8,262 nt of DNA from contig DDYW01000098.1 in the NCBI GenBank assembly GCA_002348185.1, forward strand, positions 1 through 8,262. The letters run 5' to 3'. This document shows positions 1-5,315 of this stretch, piece after piece. Position numbers and translations under genes: made by a program. Every line of letters begins with the position of its first letter. Position 1 is the stretch's first letter. The stretch comes from Candidatus Hydrogenedentes bacterium UBA2224. GTDB taxonomy: Bacteria > Hydrogenedentota > Hydrogenedentia > Hydrogenedentales > SLHB01. The notes beneath the pieces were generated by a model, which was given only the letters and a program-made list of their open reading frames with translations, ran no database searches and was not told the origin of the DNA.

Positions 1-136
1 AGGTCTTGCCGGAACCGGTGACGCCAAGCAAGACCTGGTGCGGCAGGCTCTCGCGGAGGTTGCGCGCGAGTTCCCGTATGGCGGCGGGCTGATCGCCCTG
101 GGGTTGGAAGCCGGTGACGAGCTTGAATCGGTCCAT
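1..136 (-). CDS. uvrB: UvrABC excinuclease subunit B, N-terminal fragment (runs off the left edge)
   Basis: UvrB is the DNA-damage-verification helicase-like subunit of nucleotide excision repair; it is loaded by UvrA and recruits UvrC. Only the first 45 codons are in the window. They begin MDRFKLVTGFQPQGDQP and end in the Walker A motif GVTGSGKT (about residues 38-45). The order FxPxGDQPxAI followed by HQxLLGVTGSGKT is the hallmark N-terminus of UvrB, and the Met falls where UvrB proteins normally start. No clear Shine-Dalgarno precedes it. The start lies 3 bp after the rel stop codon, so translational coupling is likely (inference). The rest of the gene lies outside the window. Confidence 0.93.
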   Translation of the reverse strand, partial: MDRFKLVTGFQPQGDQPAAIRELARNLRESLPHQVLLGVTGSGKT

Positions 137-139
137 GGG

Positions 140-2173
140 TTACGTTCTGGCGCCGAACAGTTTCGCGGGAGGCACCTGCTTGATGCTGACCACCCCCGCC
201 ACGGTGCGCAGGGTCGCGGCGACCCGTCGGGCCCCGTCATCTTCGGTCGTCTCGAACACGAAATCAAAGAAGGTGTCGCCATTTTCGCCCGGCCGGTACT
301 CGGCCCGGGTGATGCTGATGTTCATGGGGCGGATGGCGTTGGTGATGTCGGCGAGCACGTTGGGGCGGGGGCCGATGGTGACGCGCATGCCGACTTCGCG
401 GGTGACGCCGCCCAGTACGCCGTCCCAATGCGCCTCCACGATGCGGTCGGGATCACGTTTGGTGACGCCGAAGTGGGAGCATTCGGCGCGGTGTACGGTG
501 ATGCCGGGGCTTTTGGTGATGTAGCCGATGATCGGGTGGCCCGGCATGGGGTTGCAGCACTTGGCAAACTGCACCACGATGCCCTTGTTGCCTTGCACAC
601 GCACCAGCTTTTGCCGGGTCTCGTCGTCCACCGGGCGGACCGTGCTCGCAGGTTTGCGGACTGGGCGGGGCGGCGGTTTGACCACGGGTTCCTGGTCTTC
701 CAGGGGTTCGAGTTCGCCGATCTCGCGCAGGCGCTGCCGGATGCGCGTCCGCGCTTTGCCCGTCACGACGATGTCCAGCCAGTCGAGGTGCGGCGTTTGG
801 TTTTTCGAGGTGAGGATCTCGACGACGTCGCCCGTTTGCAGATGGTAGCGCAACGGCACCATTCCGCTGTTGACGCGCGCCCCGATGCAGTGGTGGCCCA
901 CGTCGGAGTGGATCATGTAGGCAAAATCGAGCGGCGTGGCGCCCCCCGGCAATTCCTTCACCTCGCCTTTCGGGGTGAACACATACACTTCCGTCGCCCC
1001 AACGTCGCGCCGGACGCTGTCGAGGAGTTCCTCGGGCACATGCGCCTCGTTGAGCCATTCGTACATCTGCCGCAGCCAGCGCAAGCGGCTGTCCAGCTTG
1101 GGGTCGATTTTCTCGATCCCTTCCTTGTACCGCCAGTGCGACGCGATGCCTTCCCGGGCGGTGCGGTCCATCTCTTCGGTCCGGATCTGAATCTCCAGGG
1201 GCTGGCCGTTTTCCCGCATGATCGTTGTGTGAATGGACTGGTACATGTTGATTTTCGGCACGGCGATGTAGTCTTTGAAGCGTCCTGGCACGGGCGGCCA
1301 GAGCTGATGCACGACCCCCAGCGCGTTGTAGCAGCCCGCGACGGTTTGCGTGATGATGCGCACCGCCAGGATGTCCATCACCTGGTCGAAATCCTTGCCC
1401 TGCTGGATGATCTTCTGGTAGATACTGTAGAGGTGCTTGGGACGGCCGATGACCCGGGCCACCACCTCGGCTTCCGCGAGCCGCTGTTCGAGAAACTCCA
1501 CAGTGCTGTTCAGCCACGCTTCGCGTTCCCGGCGCTTCATCGCCACGCGCGCCGCCATCTCGCGGTACATGACCGGGTTCAGATGGTGGAATGCGTGGTC
1601 TTCCAGCTCCCATTTCCAGTGCGCCATGCCCAGCCGGTTCGCCAGCGGCGCATAGATGTCCAGGGTTTCCTGGCAAATGCGCCGGATCCGGTCTTCCGGC
1701 AGGAATTCGATGGTGCGCATGTTATGCAGACGATCCGCCAGTTTGATCAGGATGACCCGGACGTCCCGGGCCGTAGCGACCAGCATCTTGCGGAGGTTCT
1801 CGGCCTGTTTCTGCTGATGGGACAGTTCCGCCGGCAGGGACGCGGGAAGATTGAGCGCGCGGATGTGGCTTACGCCTTCGACGAGGGCCGAGATCTCCTC
1901 GCCGAACTGCGCCGCCAGCTCCTCATGCGTAACCCGTGTGTCTTCAAGAACATCATGCAGCAGACCGGCCACGATGGTGGTCGTGTCCAGGCGGAGTTGG
2001 GTCAAATTGGCCGCCACCGCCAGACAGTGCGTGATGTAGGGATCGCCCGAGAGACGCATCTGCCCCTTGTGCGCCTGGTCAGCAAGACGGTAGGCGCGCC
2101 GGACCAGCTCCGTGTCGGCTTCCGGATTGTATTTCCGGATGGTTTTCAGCAGTTTGGCAAATTCGGTACGCAT
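140..2173 (-). CDS. rel: Bifunctional (p)ppGpp synthetase/hydrolase (RelA/SpoT homologue), 677 aa
   Basis: Cytoplasmic stringent-response enzyme that makes (p)ppGpp from ATP and GTP/GDP and hydrolyses it. The HD hydrolase domain (about 20-190) keeps the expected residues: R40, H49, H73-D74, E77-D78 and D147/N151 in KLADRLHNMRT. The synthetase domain (about 215-350) has GRPKH (243-247), GRFKDYIAVPK (297-307), Y311 and the catalytic Glu in LEIQIRT (E327). RFKD, rather than the EFDD of monofunctional RelA, fits a bifunctional Rel/SpoT. A TGS domain follows (about 393-456), then the conserved-cysteine/zinc-finger motif KCCNPMPG (538-545) with C565, and a C-terminal ACT domain (about 605-672). Odd: between TGS and CCNP the usual helical domain is mostly replaced by a short Pro-rich linker (about 487-515), which accounts for the slightly short length. 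The start is fixed by an in-frame TGA 9-7 nt upstream; GAGG lies 4 nt before the ATG. uvrB follows after 3 bp. The symbol could equally be spoT. Confidence 0.96.
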   Translation of the reverse strand: MRTEFAKLLKTIRKYNPEADTELVRRAYRLADQAHKGQMRLSGDPYITHCLAVAANLTQLRLDTTTIVAGLLHDVLEDTRVTHEELAAQFGEEISALVEGVSHIRALNLPASLPAELSHQQKQAENLRKMLVATARDVRVILIKLADRLHNMRTIEFLPEDRIRRICQETLDIYAPLANRLGMAHWKWELEDHAFHHLNPVMYREMAARVAMKRREREAWLNSTVEFLEQRLAEAEVVARVIGRPKHLYSIYQKIIQQGKDFDQVMDILAVRIITQTVAGCYNALGVVHQLWPPVPGRFKDYIAVPKINMYQSIHTTIMRENGQPLEIQIRTEEMDRTAREGIASHWRYKEGIEKIDPKLDSRLRWLRQMYEWLNEAHVPEELLDSVRRDVGATEVYVFTPKGEVKELPGGATPLDFAYMIHSDVGHHCIGARVNSGMVPLRYHLQTGDVVEILTSKNQTPHLDWLDIVVTGKARTRIRQRLREIGELEPLEDQEPVVKPPPRPVRKPASTVRPVDDETRQKLVRVQGNKGIVVQFAKCCNPMPGHPIIGYITKSPGITVHRAECSHFGVTKRDPDRIVEAHWDGVLGGVTREVGMRVTIGPRPNVLADITNAIRPMNISITRAEYRPGENGDTFFDFVFETTEDDGARRVAATLRTVAGVVSIKQVPPAKLFGART

Positions 2174-2233
2174 GCGGCCTCATCAGCGGAAACGCACGCC
2201 CGGCGGATTCGGGCGCGGGCTCATCAGACGCCT

Positions 2234-2262
2234 ATAGTATCATTTTGCCATAAAGCGTTCAT
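2234..2262 (-). promoter_or_regulatory. Candidate rel promoter with extended -10
   Basis: On the minus strand TGATACTAT (2242-2234) reads as an extended -10 (TG-n-TACTAT, 4 of 6 to consensus). Upstream at 17 bp spacing is only a weak -35, ATGAAC (2262-2257). Transcription would start near 2227, giving a leader of about 53 nt before the rel ATG. The AT-rich setting supports it; the poor -35 keeps confidence low. Confidence 0.4.
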
Positions 2263-2449
2263 GGTTCGCCGAATCGCCGGCTATGCACGATGGATATGAG
2301 GTTGACGCTGACGGGGCTTGGCAATCGAGGGGGCAGCGAAGCGTGTGCGTTCGGCTCACCCGTAGACGATGAAACCGGGGACGACCCTGCCCGGGCGGGG
2401 AGGCGTCGGCGGCAAAATGCCTTGACACCAGGTTCAGTATTCACAGGTT

Positions 2450-2478
2450 TTGACGCCTTCGGATGCTTGTGTTAGAAT
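2450..2478 (+). promoter_or_regulatory. Sigma-70-type promoter of the PilZ-amidase operon
   Basis: The -35 box is TTGACG (2450-2455, 5 of 6) and the -10 box is TAGAAT (2473-2478, 5 of 6), with exactly 17 bp between them. TG at 2470-2471 adds an extended -10. Transcription should start near 2485, leaving a leader of about 23 nt. This is the clearest promoter in the window. It also rules out the in-frame ATG at 2463 as the translation start, because that codon lies inside the promoter spacer. Confidence 0.8.
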
Positions 2479-2490
2479 GGCGCCCGGTTT

Positions 2491-2500
2491 GGAAGGGAGT
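2491..2500 (+). promoter_or_regulatory. Ribosome binding site of the PilZ gene
   Basis: The purine-rich stretch GGAAGGGAGT lies about 8 nt before the ATG at 2508. It decides the start codon in favour of 2508 over the upstream in-frame ATG at 2463. Confidence 0.75.
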
Positions 2501-2507
2501 GCGCCGA

Positions 2508-3146
2508 ATGACGGACGTGGCAATTCGGAATGAGGACATGCCGGACCTCAGCGCGGGAAGAGAGTGTCTTATCCGCCTGATGGGACAACACTTTCTCAGC
2601 CGCATCCTCGAGGTTTCCGATGACCGCCTTACCGTGACCTTTCCCGGTACCGATTATCCCGCGCCGGGTATGCGGCTTGAACTTCAGTTCCACGATGATG
2701 AGGGCTTCAACTCGTACGTGTCGCACGTCGTGGCGGGACCGCAGCAACACGCCGGCCGTGTTGTGGTTGAGCGTCCGTCCGCCATGGAGCGGGTGCTTCA
2801 CCGCCAAAACTGCCGGGTTTCCACGGATCTGACGGTACAGGTTAAGGAAGAGGACCTCATCCGAAAATATGACGCCGCGCTGCTCAACCTCAGCGGGGGC
2901 GGCGCGTTGCTGGAAACCGACGCGCCCCTGGATCTCAACAGCAGTGTCGAAATGACGATCTCCATCCCGCTCGACAGGAGCCGAACCATTCACGGGCATG
3001 TCACGCATGTCGATCGCCTCAAGCCGCCGCACGACAGCGGCCGTTCCATCGTCGGCGTGCGTTTTTGGAAAATGGATGCAGCTACCACTCAGGCTATCAG
3101 GGACTATGTCTGGCAACGTCTTCGCGAATTGTATCCGGGACACTAG
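2508..3146 (+). CDS. PilZ-domain c-di-GMP receptor, YcgR-like, 212 aa
   Basis: Predicted soluble cytoplasmic c-di-GMP effector. The C-terminal PilZ domain (about 95-205) carries both nucleotide-binding motifs: RxxxR as R99-Q-N-C-R103 and NxSxxG as N127-L-S-G-G-G132. The N-terminal half (about 15-92) is a beta-rich, YcgR-N-like domain, in the same two-domain order and length class as YcgR flagellar brakes. There is no signal peptide, membrane helix or output enzyme domain. An ATG 45 nt upstream is in frame but sits within the promoter, and a good ribosome binding site precedes 2508. The secreted amidase gene begins 62 bp downstream on the same strand with no convincing terminator between, so co-transcription is likely. 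No flagellar gene is in view, so the target (motility, envelope or exopolysaccharide) cannot be named. Confidence 0.9.
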   Translation: MTDVAIRNEDMPDLSAGRECLIRLMGQHFLSRILEVSDDRLTVTFPGTDYPAPGMRLELQFHDDEGFNSYVSHVVAGPQQHAGRVVVERPSAMERVLHRQNCRVSTDLTVQVKEEDLIRKYDAALLNLSGGGALLETDAPLDLNSSVEMTISIPLDRSRTIHGHVTHVDRLKPPHDSGRSIVGVRFWKMDAATTQAIRDYVWQRLRELYPGH

Positions 3147-3168
3147 CGCCCCCGCTCTCTTCACAGGA

Positions 3169-3188
3169 ACGAGCGCCTTCAGGCTCGT
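3169..3188 (+). other. Small hairpin in the PilZ-amidase spacer
   Basis: ACGAGC (3169-3174) pairs with GCTCGT (3183-3188) around an 8-nt loop; an alternative fold has a GCC/GGC inner stem with a TTCA loop. No T-run follows, so it is not a standard intrinsic terminator. It could affect processing or relative expression in the operon, or be chance. Confidence 0.3.
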
Positions 3189-3208
3189 CTCACCGGTGTG
3201 ACCTACCC

Positions 3209-5032
3209 ATGGCACGTCCATTGACACAGCGCCCTGTCCGGCCCGGTCGCGTCAAGAGATTACCTATACTCTTGACGCTCCTGGCGGCAATTTCGGTTCC
3301 CGTACACGCCGACGTCGTGCGCGTCCTGCTGGAGCCTGGCGTGTTTGCCTCGGCGCGAAACGGCCGGACGCTGCTGCTGGAATACAACCGCGCGGCGGGA
3401 CCGGAGCTTACGGCGTTTGCCACGAAATATCTGGCCGATGCCGACGACTGGAGGATGTATCGGGGCCTGACCTCGTCGGTTGCCGTGCCGTTTGACGAAC
3501 TGAATCCGGCCACCCAGCGCGAGGTTCTGCTGGCAGTATTCCCCTATGACGTGGTTACGGTGCGCGGCTGGACACACTATGTGCTTCATGAAGGGGATTC
3601 CAGCCAGGAGACCCTGTGGACCTTGTGTACGTGGCTGACGGGCAAGGGCGGCACATACAAAGAAATCATGGCGATCAACACGCTGGAAACGGACAAGCTT
3701 TCGCGCGGCCAGAGCCTGTTTTTTCCGGAGAACCTGCTTCGCGATGTGATGAAGCAGCCCACGGGCGAACGACCCGCGCTGCCCGACTCGCTTGCTGCGC
3801 CTCCGCTGATGCCGGCGGAGGAACCGGCGGACACGCCCCTCCACTCGCTCGCGGCGGGGCCGGCGCCGGGGAACGGAGAGCTCGAGTACGGCAACGACGC
3901 GCGCGGCGCGTTTGCCCTGTACCGGCTGAAGCAGGGCGAGGCCCTCTACACCGACGTGGTCGCGCGGTTCACCGACGTGGACGTGCTGGAATCGGCCGCG
4001 GCAAGCATCCTCGCGGCCTGTCGGGTGGTCATGGAGCGCAGCGGCATCCGGGACGAACGTTCAATCCCCGTCGGCACGTCCATCAAGATTCCGATGGACA
4101 TGCTCACGGCTCAGTACATGCCGGAAGGCTCGTCCGAGCGCACGGAGTACCAGGCGATGGTGCTCGAGGCGCAGCGTTTGCGCGGCGCCGTGCGAAGCAA
4201 AGACCTGGCAGGCGTCGTGGTCATCCTCGATCCGGGCCACGGGGGCCGCGATCACGGCGCCTGGACCACCGATGCCCGGTTCAGCCTGTACGAGGACGAG
4301 ATCAACTACGACATCGCCTGCCGCATCAAGCAGATCCTCGAATCGACCACGGAGGCCACGGTCTACCTGACCGTCACGGACCGCTCCCAGGGGTATGCCA
4401 CGACAGACCGCACGAGCTTTGTGCACGATACCGATGAGGAATTGCTGACCACGCCGCGGCACCGCGAACTGGACGGCGACAAGATGTCGCTGAATTTGCG
4501 CTGGTACCTGGCCAATTCCATTTACCGGAGCGAGGTGGCGCGCGGGAGCGATCCCAAGAAAATCGTGTTCTCCAGTATCCACTGCGACAAGCTGCATTCC
4601 AGTCTGCGCGGCGCTATGATCTATGTGCCCGGCGCCGCGGGCCGCCGCGACAAGGAGGCCCCCGCGCTCACGCTCGCCAGCTATGGCAAATACAAGGAAG
4701 TCGGGGAACAGAATTATGCCAGTTCCACCGCCGCGGAGCGGCGCCGCGACGAGGCCCTCTCGCGCAATTTTGCGGTCGTGCTCATGGAGGAACTCGGCAA
4801 GAAGCGCATCAAACGCCACGACCGAAGCGCCCCCATCCGCGCGCAAATCCGTCGCGACGGCACCACCTTCGTACCGGCCGTGTTGCGCAACACCATGGCG
4901 CCAACCAAGATCCTCATTGAAACCGCAAATCTGGCCAATGCCGTCGACTGCACCCGCCTGGAAGATCCCGAGTGGCGGCACTGGTTCGCTGAGGCCTACG
5001 TCAACGCCCTTAAGACCCATTTCGCGGGCTAG
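3209..5032 (+). CDS. Secreted LysM / Amidase_3 N-acetylmuramoyl-L-alanine amidase, 607 aa
   Basis: Zinc amidase that cleaves the bond between MurNAc and L-Ala in peptidoglycan, acting outside the cytoplasmic membrane. Residues 1-34 form a signal peptide: Arg/Lys-rich start, hydrophobic core near 18-31, and V-H-A before D35. A first conserved domain (about 36-120) is followed by a LysM-like segment (about 122-175: HYVLHEGD, LW, YKEIMAIN, LSRGQ, FFP), a Pro-rich linker (about 183-222) and a second degenerate LysM-like segment (about 236-297: LYRLKQGEALY to IPVGTSIKIP). The Amidase_3 domain (about 335-604) has the full set: H344 in DPGHGG, E362, H458 in SSIH, and catalytic E571 in ILIE. Recognisable LysM-amidases share this order. 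The ATG at 3209 was chosen because it begins the signal peptide; its Shine-Dalgarno is poor, so translation may depend on the upstream PilZ gene. Likely roles are cell separation or wall turnover. Confidence 0.93.
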   Translation: MARPLTQRPVRPGRVKRLPILLTLLAAISVPVHADVVRVLLEPGVFASARNGRTLLLEYNRAAGPELTAFATKYLADADDWRMYRGLTSSVAVPFDELNPATQREVLLAVFPYDVVTVRGWTHYVLHEGDSSQETLWTLCTWLTGKGGTYKEIMAINTLETDKLSRGQSLFFPENLLRDVMKQPTGERPALPDSLAAPPLMPAEEPADTPLHSLAAGPAPGNGELEYGNDARGAFALYRLKQGEALYTDVVARFTDVDVLESAAASILAACRVVMERSGIRDERSIPVGTSIKIPMDMLTAQYMPEGSSERTEYQAMVLEAQRLRGAVRSKDLAGVVVILDPGHGGRDHGAWTTDARFSLYEDEINYDIACRIKQILESTTEATVYLTVTDRSQGYATTDRTSFVHDTDEELLTTPRHRELDGDKMSLNLRWYLANSIYRSEVARGSDPKKIVFSSIHCDKLHSSLRGAMIYVPGAAGRRDKEAPALTLASYGKYKEVGEQNYASSTAAERRRDEALSRNFAVVLMEELGKKRIKRHDRSAPIRAQIRRDGTTFVPAVLRNTMAPTKILIETANLANAVDCTRLEDPEWRHWFAEAYVNALKTHFAG

Positions 5033-5132
5033 GCGCCCGAGGGTAACCGTGATCCGCCGCCGCGCCGCCGCGTTGAACCTGAACCCATTCGCCGCCGGAT
5101 ATTCATTTGGCTGGCAGTCGGCGGTGGCGTGG

Positions 5133-5168
5133 TGGACCATGTGGACTGTATGGACTTCATGGACCATA
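5133..5168 (+). repeat. Phased 9-bp tandem repeat, core TGGAC (GTCCA on the minus strand)
   Basis: Four contiguous 9-bp units share a perfect TGGAC core and differ in the last four bases: TGGACCATG, TGGACTGTA, TGGACTTCA and TGGACCATA. A fifth, imperfect core (TGGGC) follows at 5169-5173, and TGG triplets precede the array. Core conserved and tail free is not what recent slippage gives. The array sits in a convergent intergenic gap outside any credible gene. Function unknown. Confidence 0.75.
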
Positions 5169-5228
5169 TGGGCGTGCCTGCGGGAACGCTTCCGAAGCGG
5201 GTCGGATCGTAGACCACGGCTTGCTGTG

Positions 5229-5245
5229 CCCCGCGGCCCGCGGGG
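5229..5245. other. GC-only hairpin between convergent genes
   Basis: A perfect 7-bp inverted repeat, CCCCGCG (5229-5235) and CGCGGGG (5239-5245), encloses a 3-nt loop. It lies about 70 bp beyond the acylase stop and about 200 bp beyond the amidase stop. It could stall polymerase or protect 3' ends from both directions, but neither side has a T-tract. Confidence 0.45.
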
Positions 5246-5315
5246 TCCCACACCCGAGAATCTCCTCCGGAGCAGAGAACGAAGAACGCGGGCGCGTCGC
5301 TGGGAGCGCGGGACG

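Larger units (their letters stand above)
2174..2507. other. Divergent intergenic control region between rel and the PilZ gene
   Basis: These 334 bp separate two diverging genes and hold no credible coding sequence. An AT-rich island near 2230-2265 stands out against GC-rich surroundings and carries the candidate rel promoter. The right end carries the strong promoter of the PilZ gene. Between them is a near-palindrome, CCCTGCCC/GGGCGGGG (2385-2400, one G-T mismatch). Two direct CAGGTT hexamers (2429-2434 and 2444-2449) lie 15 bp apart, immediately upstream of the -35 box of the PilZ promoter. Regulator binding at these elements is a guess. Confidence 0.7.
5033..5315. other. Convergent intergenic region between the amidase and acylase genes
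   Basis: These 283 bp lie between the stop codons of two converging genes. I see no gene in them. They hold the 9-bp repeat array and the GC-rich hairpin listed separately. No classical intrinsic terminator with a T-run was found for either gene. Confidence 0.75.

Noticed and set aside
38..2299. Very long plus-strand open frame (753 codons) opposite rel
   Set aside because: It is an antisense shadow of a confidently identified RelA/SpoT homologue in GC-rich DNA. Its translation is rich in His, Asp, Arg and Val with no recognisable domain.
2310..2400. tRNA-like impression on the minus strand (TTCATCGTCTACGG and a GGGTCGTCCCC stretch)
   Set aside because: No acceptor stem, anticodon arm or proper T-arm could be assembled, so it is not called a tRNA or remnant.
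2422..2427. Perfect TTGACA hexamer upstream of the PilZ gene
   Set aside because: No acceptable -10 lies 16-18 bp downstream; the TTGACG/TAGAAT pair is better placed.
2463..2507. In-frame upstream ATG for the PilZ protein (15 extra codons)
   Set aside because: It lies between the -35 and -10 boxes of the best promoter, so it would not be transcribed; a good ribosome binding site precedes 2508.
3065..3208. In-frame upstream ATG for the amidase (48 extra codons)
   Set aside because: It lies inside the PilZ coding region and would bury the signal peptide that begins at 3209.
2472..3227. Minus-strand open frame of 251 codons opposite the PilZ gene
   Set aside because: Shadow of the PilZ domain gene, which has both nucleotide-binding motifs and a strong promoter and ribosome binding site.
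5025..5039. Hairpin CGGGC/GCCCG over the amidase stop codon as a terminator
   Set aside because: Only 5 bp of stem and no T-tract; expected by chance in DNA this GC-rich.
5133..5173. CRISPR or protein-coding reading of the 9-bp array (Trp-Thr-x repeats)
   Set aside because: The units are far too short for CRISPR repeats and spacers, and the containing frames have no start, family match or neighbour support.
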